Positions 1-5,207 of a stretch of 5,207 nt of DNA are shown here, piece by piece (the stretch's first letter is position 1; the number at the start of each line of letters is the position of its first letter). Both the position numbers and the translations under genes were made by a program. This DNA is from JBBKWH01 sp037968855 (GTDB lineage: Bacteria > Pseudomonadota > Gammaproteobacteria > Pseudomonadales > Moraxellaceae). The stretch is from contig JBBKWH010000013.1 of assembly GCA_037968855.1 (NCBI GenBank), forward strand, positions 1 to 5,207. Reading direction: 5' to 3'. The notes under the pieces are model-generated. The model had not been told where the DNA came from and ran no database searches. It saw nothing but the letters and a program-made list of their open reading frames with translations.

Positions 1-24
1 ACTGAGTTGATCCAGCCTGAATGA
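1..24 (+). CDS. 3' end of an unidentified gene (partial)
   Basis: Of the three + strand frames, only frame 1 stays open from the window edge for more than three codons. It reads TELIQPE and stops at TGA (22-24). A rho-independent terminator begins four bases later, which is what the end of a real gene would look like. Seven residues are too few to identify a product. Most of the gene lies outside the window. Confidence 0.45.
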   Translation, partial: TELIQPE

Positions 25-27
25 AAG

Positions 28-54
28 AACCGGACGCATGGGCCGGTTTTTTTT
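28..54 (+). terminator. Intrinsic terminator, possibly bidirectional
   Basis: AACCGG (28-33) pairs with CCGGTT (43-48) around a 9-base loop, and eight T residues run from 47 to 54. It fits the end of the + strand gene stopping at 24. Read on the - strand, the same stem is followed by TCTTTCATT, a poorer U-tract, so it could also help end the convergent transporter transcript, which stops at 96. Confidence 0.8.
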
Positions 55-95
55 CGTGTACGAAAAAGTCAGAATGACTCAATATTCGGTTGACA

Positions 96-785
96 CTAAG
101 CCGCCACCCCAAACAACGCGCCCACCCCAGCCGTTAGTCCCATTGCCAAGGCACCCCAGAATGTTACACGCAGCACAGACACCAGCAACGGTGATCCGCC
201 AGCATGTGCAGCGACCAATCCCAACAAGGCTAGAAACAATAGTGAACTACCCGCAAGCCCCCACATCAAGAGGCTAGCGGGGAGCAAAAACACCATGAGC
301 AAGGGGAGTGCAGCACCCGCCGCAAAAGTTCCCGCAGACGCAAACGCAGCTTGCGCGGGTTTAGCGGCCAAAGTATCGGATATGCCCAGCTCATCACGTG
401 CATGGGCAGTCAATGCATCATGGGCCATCAGCTCAGTGGCAACAGTTGATGCCAAGGTCTGATCAAGGCCTCGCTGCACATAAATAGCCGTGAGCTCTGC
501 GTGTTCCTGTTCGGGGTTCTGATCTAGCTCTGCTTTTTCACGCGCCAGATCTGCGCTTTCGGTATCGGCTTGTGAGCTGACCGAGACATACTCACCAGCG
601 GCCATTGACATGGCACCAGCAACCAGACTGGCTACTCCTGTGAGCAAAATCATCTGAGTATTTGCCCCTGTGGCAGCAACACCCAACACCAAACTGGCGG
701 TCGACACAATGCCATCATTAGCACCCAAAACAGCAGCACGTAGCCAACCTGTGCGGTGTGTTCGATGACGCTCACTATGTCTCAT
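96..785 (-). CDS. VIT/CCC1-family membrane transporter (Fe2+/Mn2+ type)
   Basis: The 229-residue product matches the usual length and layout of bacterial VIT1/CCC1 (formerly DUF125) proteins. These integral membrane proteins move ferrous iron or manganese, in characterised members out of the cytosol. The first membrane segment carries the family signature GANDGIVSTASLVLGVA (residues 21-37). It is followed by a second segment and SMAAGEYVSVSSQADTE (60-76). Residues 77-140 form the acidic cytoplasmic loop, whose Glu/Asp-rich helices (for example REKAELDQNPEQEHAEL, 82-98) would bind metal. Three more hydrophobic segments fill about 145-228. The ATG at 785 is preceded by AAGG (794-797) eight bases upstream, which supports this start. 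It is transcribed alone and divergently from the ABM pseudogene. The family is secure; the metal and direction of transport are inferred from relatives. Confidence 0.92.
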   Translation of the reverse strand: MRHSERHRTHRTGWLRAAVLGANDGIVSTASLVLGVAATGANTQMILLTGVASLVAGAMSMAAGEYVSVSSQADTESADLAREKAELDQNPEQEHAELTAIYVQRGLDQTLASTVATELMAHDALTAHARDELGISDTLAAKPAQAAFASAGTFAAGAALPLLMVFLLPASLLMWGLAGSSLLFLALLGLVAAHAGGSPLLVSVLRVTFWGALAMGLTAGVGALFGVAA

Positions 786-983
786 GGAGGGTGCCTTATG
801 GTTGATGGTGAAGCATTAGTCATCAAGCGTTGTGGCTATAGACTCCTGTTGTAGTTGACGCTGTATGTTGGCTAGAAACAAGCATATATGGTTGTTTAAT
901 CATGTGATCCGGTAGGTGATTCAATCGTCGATATCAGCAAATGATCAACAAGCAAAGATCAAACGATTAGCGGGAGTGTGTCA

Positions 984-1537
984 TTGTCCTCATTTACTCT
1001 CAGCGACCAGCATAGCGCGACCGTGGTGATAACTCACCGCATTTTCCCTGACAAGCACACCGAATACGAACAGTGGCTAAATGAGATCACGCCGTTGTGC
1101 AAAAACGCTATCGGCTATTTGGACTGGCACATCGTACGGCCAATTGCAGGTGTCACCGAGACCTATATGGTGATTATTCGATTTGATACCACTGAACATC
1201 TTAAAAACTGAATGACATCAAGCGAACGTCAGCAACTGATTGCCAAAGTGCAGCCGTTGTTTGTCGATGCGGATGATTTTTACTTTTGATTTGCGCCTAC
1301 TGGTGCCAAAGCAAAAATTCCGGTTGGTTGGAAACAATATCTGATTACGTGGTCAGCAATCTATCCACTGGCGCTTGGCGTGCTGTTGGTTGTTGTACCG
1401 ACGTTGCAGAGGCAATGGGTGCACCGGTTAGCCAGCCACTTGCCACACTGGCAGTCACCGCTGTGGTGGTGTTTTTGATGGTGTACGTGGTCATGCCGCG
1501 CTATACCCGATTGGTCCAGTGGTGGCTATTTAGCTGA
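984..1537 (+). pseudogene. Broken ABM-domain (antibiotic biosynthesis monooxygenase-like) membrane protein gene
   Basis: The first part encodes a small ferredoxin-like ABM domain (ATVVITHRIFPDKHTEYEQW, then GYLDWHIVRP). The expected rest, a WMTSSERQ-type helix and a two-segment membrane tail, is present but interrupted. The frame hits TGA at 1209-1211 exactly where relatives carry a Trp before the (M)TSSERQ helix. It hits a second TGA at 1287-1289, where DDFYF joins FAPTGAKAKIP with the usual short linker apparently missing. A frameshift near 1400-1415 then moves the tail (AMGAPVSQPLATLAVTAVVV, ending YVVMPRYTRLVQWWLFS) into another frame that ends at 1537. A TTG start at 984 is preferred because GGGAG (972-976) sits seven bases upstream; GTG at 978 is too close to it. 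ABM proteins of this composite type are poorly characterised. The truncated 5' piece (about 75 aa) might still be translated. Confidence 0.82.
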
Positions 1538-1580
1538 TGATATGGTGTGGTCTTAATACTTAATAGATCCTTTACGCTTT

Positions 1581-1602
1581 GCTCAGCATATTAATGTTGA
1601 GC
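1581..1602. repeat. Perfect hairpin downstream of the ABM pseudogene
   Basis: GCTCAGCAT (1581-1589) and ATGTTGAGC (1594-1602) form a 9-bp stem, including one G-U pair, around the loop ATTA. Only a weak T-rich run (TTGTCT) follows on the + strand and none on the - strand. It may be a leftover or inefficient terminator of the ABM gene, but termination is not assured. Confidence 0.45.
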
Positions 1603-1724
1603 TTGTCTAAAATCACGCTGTACTATGATGTTAAAAATAGTTTTTTAAATCAAATTGGCCATTTTTAAAATTGCGAATATTTAAATAAGCTGACTTGGAT
1701 AGTGTCGAGATCCTTAACCTTTCA

Positions 1725-1734
1725 CACCTCCTTT
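1725..1734 (-). other. Orphan near-perfect Shine-Dalgarno just after the recombinase stop
   Basis: The - strand reads AAAGGAGGTG here, nearly the full complement of the 16S 3' end, yet no ORF of useful length starts at a proper distance downstream. It lies inside a seven-codon frame (ATG at 1735-1737, peptide MKGGVKG, then TAA) that begins four bases past the recombinase stop. It may be chance, or the stump of a lost downstream gene. Confidence 0.3.
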
Positions 1735-1741
1735 CATACCA

Positions 1742-3247
1742 TTATAAAAATCCATCGTCTCGACCATACACCCTATCTTCATCCATCATCGGCATTTTTT
1801 TGACTTTAATCGTCTGTTGAGTAACGACGGCATCAATACTGTCTTGAGTGGCAGCACATTGAAAGACGCTCGAATGCCAACCTGCTTTGGCTCTAGCGTG
1901 GTGAAGCTGTGCAGTCTTAATTGAAGCATGTCCAAAAATAGCCGCAACCTCTAACGGTGTTAAACCAGCGCTTTTTGCATTGGCAATCGCTTGATGGCGA
2001 GAGCTATAGCAGGTAATTCGATTATCATCGCCAATCATGGCAGCAAGATGTTGCGGTAACTCTTGAGCAAGAACATGATATTGATTATTAAAAGCTCTGA
2101 ATAAAAAGAGATAACTGCCAAAATTTGGTCTGCCAGTTGGATGAGCAATTTGATGAATTGAAGTGATATTACTCATTTTAAAATCAATAGTCGGATCAAG
2201 CTTAAAAATATCAGCACGACTGAGATCAAGTTTTCTTTCAAGCCTGTTGAGCAGTCGTATAACGAGTGTGTATACTTTATTTCTTAAATGACCAGCCACG
2301 CTGATTACTAATCTTTTTTGATCGTCAGTGAGGTGTTGAATATCAATCTGTCTATATTCACCATTTGAACGAAGATTGCTAAATTTTGAATTTTTAACTT
2401 TAATGTAGGTAATCTTATTATTTTCTTGAATGAAGCTCATATCAAACCACTCGATAGGCCGCAAACCAATCAAGCAATTAGCCTCAAGAAACATGACACT
2501 TAACTTCCTCGTATTCAAGTGAGATATCTTAGAGGCTTTAGCAATGAATTTCTTTAAGACAGCTTCTGGAACAGACTTCATCTTTAACTGTGAGGTTGAT
2601 TTTTTAGTTGTGCTATTTAAATCACTTTGATTTTTTTGAGTCTTTATGGATAGAAAAAGCCCATACAGTCTTTCTATTTCACTCATGCTAGGCATGACGA
2701 CATCAGTAACATCATTGAGCAATGTGTTTTTGGTGATCACGTCTAAGTCTGATACTGCGGAAATCTTATACTGACAATGGGATGCATGATCGGACATTGA
2801 CCAAATCGCATAGATACAACTGGCAATATAGTTGCGATAAGTCGATGCAGCCAACTGATTGTTCCATCGTTTAGTCAGTATGTCTCTTGCAAGAATTTCA
2901 ACACACCCTGCAATGGTTAAACGTTCATAACATCGTTGCGCGTTGAGCATCACCATCAACTGATTGCTACAGCCTTGGAGATTGATGGTTGCAAAAGAAT
3001 CATTCTCCACAAATCTGCTGCTGATTGAATTCATCAAGACCATGAATCTTCTTAGGTAGTAGATTCTCGTTGTGTCAGACAGCCTACCATTTTGAAAATC
3101 GGCATATTCAGAAAGCATTGTTGGAAATGTACTAAAAGCTGAATGTGACTTGGTAGATGTATCTCCATTGTCTTGCTGTCGATTCGGCCACTGGTCATGA
3201 TCGACAATGCTGTGCATCCTTTGCTTTTTTTTAAAATCATTAGTCAT
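1742..3247 (-). CDS. Tyrosine recombinase/integrase-like protein lacking the catalytic tyrosine
   Basis: The 501-residue product has the fold order of a tyrosine recombinase. An N-terminal helical core-binding-like region (about 40-170) is followed by a C-terminal catalytic domain. Visible catalytic boxes are GLRPIEW (Arg263), a beta-hairpin KNSK (Lys288) followed by an RSNGEYRQIDI strand, YSSRHQAIANAKSAG (Arg417, with Tyr414 where many families have His), and FGHASIKTAQLHHARAKAGW (His440). The nucleophile position 9-10 residues after that His is His-His (449-450). The only later Tyr is at 494, in the tail RVYGRDD, too far away to substitute. A start at 3286 is possible (514 aa), but ATG 3247 has AAGG nine bases upstream, and the likely promoter's transcript would begin at about 3284, so 3247 is chosen. 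The gene is AT-richer than its neighbours, which suggests acquisition. Its substrate site is unknown, and it may be inactive. Confidence 0.85.
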   Translation of the reverse strand: MTNDFKKKQRMHSIVDHDQWPNRQQDNGDTSTKSHSAFSTFPTMLSEYADFQNGRLSDTTRIYYLRRFMVLMNSISSRFVENDSFATINLQGCSNQLMVMLNAQRCYERLTIAGCVEILARDILTKRWNNQLAASTYRNYIASCIYAIWSMSDHASHCQYKISAVSDLDVITKNTLLNDVTDVVMPSMSEIERLYGLFLSIKTQKNQSDLNSTTKKSTSQLKMKSVPEAVLKKFIAKASKISHLNTRKLSVMFLEANCLIGLRPIEWFDMSFIQENNKITYIKVKNSKFSNLRSNGEYRQIDIQHLTDDQKRLVISVAGHLRNKVYTLVIRLLNRLERKLDLSRADIFKLDPTIDFKMSNITSIHQIAHPTGRPNFGSYLFLFRAFNNQYHVLAQELPQHLAAMIGDDNRITCYSSRHQAIANAKSAGLTPLEVAAIFGHASIKTAQLHHARAKAGWHSSVFQCAATQDSIDAVVTQQTIKVKKMPMMDEDRVYGRDDGFL

Positions 3248-3290
3248 GAAAATGCGCCTTGCCCATAGAAAATAAGTTTTTCTCATTCTG

Positions 3291-3318
3291 AGTATAGCTG
3301 AGTCGAGGTGTAGCGCAA
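3291..3318 (-). promoter_or_regulatory. Probable sigma70-type promoter of the recombinase
   Basis: On the - strand, TATACT (3291-3296, five of six matches to TATAAT) stands 16 bases downstream of TTGCGC (3313-3318), a weak -35. Transcription would begin near 3284. This excludes the first in-frame ATG (3284-3286) and leaves a leader of about 37 bases before the ATG at 3247 with its Shine-Dalgarno. Confidence 0.5.
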
Positions 3319-3339
3319 GTCGAAAAATAGGATCGACTT
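3301..3339. promoter_or_regulatory. AGTCGA half-sites forming an operator-like inverted repeat
   Basis: AAGTCGA (3317-3323) and TCGACTT (3333-3339) are a perfect 7-bp inverted repeat with a 9-base spacer. A third direct AGTCGA lies at 3301-3306. The first two overlap or abut the -35 of the recombinase promoter and the third falls in the spacer. This layout suits an autorepressor or recombinase-binding site, but no binding protein is known from the sequence. Confidence 0.4.
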
Positions 3340-3396
3340 TGACTGAGCATCCAAAAAATCATGGGGAAAAAACAAGAAAATAGGCATGTTGCGTCT

Positions 3397-3447
3397 AAAA
3401 AACGGCAAAAACGCTATTTTTAGTGTTCAAAAAACAGCCAAAACACC
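3397..3447. repeat. Pair of imperfect A-rich direct repeats
   Basis: AAAAAACGGCAAAAACGCT (3397-3415) recurs as AAAAAACAGCCAAAACACC (3429-3447), with 15 of 19 positions identical and a 32-base period. They lie directly left of the TGTTACAC array. Their period is close to that of the array, so they may be part of the same control region, or only low-complexity sequence. Confidence 0.4.
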
Positions 3448-3454
3448 ACTTATT

Positions 3455-3615
3455 CCCCCTGTTACACGAAAATTAGTACATATTTTTTGTGCCACTTAGT
3501 TAGATTTCTTCAAAAACACAAACCCGTTGTTACACGAAAATTTGCTCCCCCCAATTCCCCCTGTTACACAAAAATTTGCTCCCCCCCCAATTCCTCCTGT
3601 TACACAAAAATTTGT
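3455..3615. repeat. Direct-repeat array, iteron-like (core TGTTACACRAAAATT, four copies)
   Basis: Copies of the 15-base core begin at 3460, 3528, 3562 and 3598, the first two with G and the last two with A at the variable base. Start-to-start distances are 68, 34 and 36. The middle units are longer repeats that also share a C-run, AATTCC and a second C-run (about 3543-3598). The C-run after TTTGCT is six bases in one unit and eight in the next, which points to slippage. The first copy is also preceded by ATTCCCCC. Similar arrays serve as plasmid iterons or as recombinase or regulator binding sites. No replication initiator gene is in the window, so the function is unassigned. Confidence 0.85.
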
Positions 3616-3854
3616 AGTAAGCATTTTTTTGGCAAATAGATGGCCAATCACCATGCAGAGGACTCTAAAAGTCATAGCAATTTTGCTGTCATTCTGGTCA
3701 ATCAGGTGTCTTTCAGACTAAGGTCTACTCTGTACCTTTGCTCCATTTCATTACAGATCAGGTAATTGGAAAAGTGCAAAGCCGTATATTCGGTTTGAGC
3801 AAAAACATACTCAATCTATTGGTGTTTTTATTGATCAATATTCATTTTTAGATC
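3616..3854. other. Non-coding AT-rich gap between the repeat array and the exonuclease terminator
   Basis: No frame here has a convincing start, ribosome binding site and protein-like content. A + strand frame through the repeats (3527-3721) owes its Pro-rich repeated peptide to the DNA repeats and has only a TTG start. The one clear structure is the perfect 12-base palindrome TATTGATCAATA (3829-3840), followed by a second GATCAA at 3851. Either could be a protein-binding site. Confidence 0.5.
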
Positions 3855-3887
3855 AAAAATAAGTCACCCACGATAAAGTCGATGACT
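3855..3887 (-). terminator. Intrinsic terminator of the ExoX-like gene
   Basis: On the - strand, AGTCATC (3887-3881) pairs with GGTGACT (3868-3862), a 7-bp stem with one G-U pair and a 12-base loop, followed by TATTTTT. The stem overlaps the stop codon (3886-3888). The long loop makes it of moderate strength. Confidence 0.55.
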
Positions 3888-4584
3888 AAAAAAACTGATC
3901 CAGTGCACGGGCCAAATAGGGGTTTAAGTCGGGTTGCTTACGTAACCAACTGGCATAGCTTGGGGGTAAATCTTGTAGTGGCACACCGGCATGTTTACCC
4001 CCACGCATATGAGTTGGGATACGGGCTTTTTCGGATGCAATGTATAGTTCTTCTACCGTCATCACGCCTAAGTCGTCAATTAAATAACGTAAAACAGAAG
4101 CGGTAATCCGAATATCATGCCATGCACTATGTGCATGTTTAAGCACCTCACGCGCTTTGGTTTGATCTTCAGCCAGTAAATACGCCAAAGCACCTAAGGT
4201 ATGTTGTTCAGCCTGTGTCCAGCAAGATTGTGCTAGGGCCAACGTACAGATGGTTTTGATTGGACTAATGTCGACACCACAGCGCGCTAATACCGCCATG
4301 TCATAGTCAACGTTATGGCCAATAATATATTCAACCGGCTGGTGATTAAGGATGGGTAGGGTAAACTCAGTATGGGCCGGACAATTGGCGACATCAGCAT
4401 CCAAAATATGATGGGTCGCCATCGCACCAATGCTGATCGGCTCTAATGGATTAAAGCGATGACATTCACCAGTTTTAAAGTCGCTTTTGGCAACGCCATC
4501 CACTAGAGAAAAAGATGCCCATGCAATCTCACAGGCATTGCCGGCTAGCTTGTGGGTTTCGGTGTCTAAGATGATGGCTGTCAT
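3886..4584 (-). CDS. exoX: Exodeoxyribonuclease X-like DEDDh 3'-5' exonuclease
   Basis: The 232-residue protein is a DnaQ-fold 3'-5' exonuclease that would remove nucleotides from DNA 3' ends using two metal ions. ExoX in E. coli takes part in mismatch repair and in limiting recombination. Motif I is LDTET (Asp7, Glu9), motif II is GHNVDYDMAVL (Asp95), and motif III is HSAWHDIRITASVL (His152, Asp157), so all five DEDDh residues are present. The last 40 residues (GGKHAGVPLQDLPPSYASWL, then ending LARALDQFF) match the short GK-x-x-G...Y-x-x-WL tail of ExoX, which separates it from the DnaQ epsilon subunit and RNase T. E. coli ExoX is about 220 aa, so the length is normal. The ATG at 4584 has only a weak GGA six bases upstream, but motif I at residue 7 leaves no room for a later start. 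It is a single gene with its own terminator. Confidence 0.87.
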   Translation of the reverse strand: MTAIILDTETHKLAGNACEIAWASFSLVDGVAKSDFKTGECHRFNPLEPISIGAMATHHILDADVANCPAHTEFTLPILNHQPVEYIIGHNVDYDMAVLARCGVDISPIKTICTLALAQSCWTQAEQHTLGALAYLLAEDQTKAREVLKHAHSAWHDIRITASVLRYLIDDLGVMTVEELYIASEKARIPTHMRGGKHAGVPLQDLPPSYASWLRKQPDLNPYLARALDQFF

Positions 4585-4604
4585 AGTGCGTCCAGTAAAA
4601 TATC

Positions 4605-4626
4605 GTCACACTGATACAAATGTGAC
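4605..4626. repeat. Inverted repeat in the exonuclease leader
   Basis: GTCACA (4605-4610) and TGTGAC (4621-4626) form a 6-bp perfect inverted repeat with a 10-base spacer, 21-42 bases upstream of the exoX-like ATG. It could be a leader hairpin or an operator. The order of the half-sites is opposite to a CRP site (TGTGA...TCACA). Confidence 0.35.
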
Positions 4627-5025
4627 TTCATTTGAATAAAAAATCGACTCGACTCAAGCATGCCATTTTTTTGATGTAATGTCCCTATTAAGATGAGATC
4701 TCTTTCGAAAGCAGCTTTTCCCAATGTGGAAAGCATCCAAATCCTGACTGTTCAATGCTGCAAGTTAGCTGAAAAATGACTTGCGCAACAAGTATATTGA
4801 AGTGATGCTGTTAGAAACAGATTTTTTTATTATGATAGATGAGTTTAATTATATTAGATTGGGACGTTTATTAGTGCTAAAACTAGCACGAGAATTGACT
4901 AATTAAGATAGAGGAAAGGCTTCTGGTTTTAAGATGTTGATGCAGTTTTTATGGCCAAAAATAATTCTACGCGGGTGCATATAATACTGTCTTTTTGAAC
5001 AAATCAACTTGACCTCAAATACACT
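4627..5025. other. AT-rich intergenic stretch with minor hairpins, no assured gene
   Basis: No long frame is open on either strand. Short + strand frames exist: 4692-4778, which ends FPNVESIQILTVQCCKLAEK, and 4805-4906 (33 codons). Neither has a good ribosome binding site or a recognisable family, and they could be remnants. Hairpins are CTGTT/AACAG (4808-4820) followed by seven T residues, and GTGCTA/TAGCAC (4874-4889) with the loop AAAC. A TATAAT box lies at 4980-4985 without a clear -35. Nothing here can be named. Confidence 0.45.
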
Positions 5026-5056
5026 TTAAAAATGGCTGATCAACGTGTCAGCCATT
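5026..5056 (-). terminator. Intrinsic terminator of the azoreductase gene
   Basis: AATGGCTGA (5031-5039) and TCAGCCATT (5048-5056) form a perfect 9-bp stem with an 8-base loop. Read on the - strand, it ends in a run of five T residues (5032-5028) and lies about 20 bases beyond the azoR stop. On the + strand the stem is followed by CTTTTGG, so it may also work weakly in that direction. Confidence 0.75.
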
Positions 5057-5076
5057 CTTTTGGTCAATTGCTAGCT

Positions 5077-5207
5077 CTATTTCAATATAAGCTGCTGAAT
5101 CTCTAATAGCGCAGCACGAACGGATGCATCGCGTTTGTCTGGCATACCTAGTCCTTCGGCACGAATAAAATGCAGATTGGTTAATCCAATAAAGTTCAGT
5201 GCAGTGG
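5077..5207 (-). CDS. azoR: FMN-dependent NADH-azoreductase, C-terminal part (partial)
   Basis: Only the last 43 codons are inside the window; the start lies beyond the right edge. The visible peptide contains FIGLTNLHFIRAEGLGMPDK and ends in LLEIQQLILK before TAG (5077-5079). The F-x-G-[IL]-T-[ND]-[VL]-x-F-[IV]-x-A-E-G block is the characteristic last strand and loop of AzoR/AcpD flavoproteins. These dimeric flavodoxin-fold enzymes reduce azo dyes and quinones with NADH in the cytosol. The FMN-binding part is not visible, so activity cannot be judged. A strong hairpin terminator follows the stop, so it is the last gene of its transcript. Confidence 0.87.
   Translation of the reverse strand, partial: TALNFIGLTNLHFIRAEGLGMPDKRDASVRAALLEIQQLILK

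Noticed and set aside
1209..1289. TGA read as Trp (recoding) in the ABM gene
   Set aside because: The second TGA does not fall at a Trp position, a frameshift follows, and the other genes in the window use TGG for Trp and have TGA or other stops as expected.
3499..3505. Integron attC core (GTTRRRY match GTTAGAT)
   Set aside because: There is no paired RYYYAAC site or attC-like imperfect stem around it, and the recombinase lacks an IntI-like layout.
3460..3545. XerC/XerD (pdif) sites
   Set aside because: The reverse complement TTTTCGTGTAA resembles a XerC arm, but no XerD-like arm follows after six bases in any copy.
3455..3615. CRISPR array
   Set aside because: The sequence between the cores is itself repeated (C-runs and AATTCC), the copies are few and unevenly spaced, and no cas gene is present.
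1654..3648. ATTGGCCAT (1654-1662) and ATGGCCAAT (3640-3648) as terminal inverted repeats of an element
   Set aside because: The match is only nine bases with a palindromic TGGCCA core. A match of that size is expected by chance between gaps this long, and the flanks do not align well.
3527..3721. 64-residue + strand ORF
   Set aside because: It has a TTG start, and its Pro-rich repeated peptide simply mirrors the DNA repeats. There is no ribosome binding site and no family resemblance.
3882..4106. 74-residue + strand ORF
   Set aside because: It lies wholly opposite the ExoX-like gene and has no protein-like features; it is a shadow frame.

Overview
The window looks like a chromosomal segment of a gammaproteobacterium, most likely Moraxellaceae (Acinetobacter/Psychrobacter/Moraxella). 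The reasons are protein flavour, moderate-to-low GC, and the mix of a VIT-family transporter, an ABM-domain protein, an ExoX-like exonuclease and an AzoR-type azoreductase. The genus cannot be fixed from sequence reading alone.

Layout, left to right. Positions 1-24 hold the last seven codons of a + strand gene, followed by an intrinsic terminator (28-54). A VIT/CCC1-family membrane transporter lies on the - strand (96-785). Divergent from it is a + strand ABM-domain/membrane-tail gene (984-1537) that is clearly broken, with two in-frame TGA stops, a probable small deletion and a frameshift. An AT-rich gap follows, then a large tyrosine-recombinase-like gene on the - strand (1742-3247, 501 aa from the preferred start). 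The recombinase is followed, upstream of its own start, by about 640 bases with no credible gene. That gap contains a promoter with an operator-like inverted repeat, two A-rich imperfect repeats, and four copies of a direct repeat (core TGTTACACRAAAATT) spaced 34-36 or 68 bases apart. Next come an ExoX-like DEDDh exonuclease on the - strand (3886-4584) with its own terminator, a roughly 490-base AT-rich intergenic stretch with several hairpins, and the 3' end of an FMN-dependent azoreductase gene on the - strand (5077 to the right edge) with a strong hairpin terminator.

The flanking genes look like ordinary housekeeping or accessory chromosome genes, each with its own terminator rather than in one operon. 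The recombinase plus repeat array (about 1540-3850) is visibly more AT-rich, sits beside a decayed gene, and is the best candidate for a small acquired element. Its most notable feature is that the catalytic tyrosine expected after the GH motif is a histidine (His-His at 1898-1903). The element may therefore be inactive, or the protein may have been kept as a DNA-binding factor. The repeat array resembles a plasmid iteron or arm-site array, but no replication initiator gene is present.
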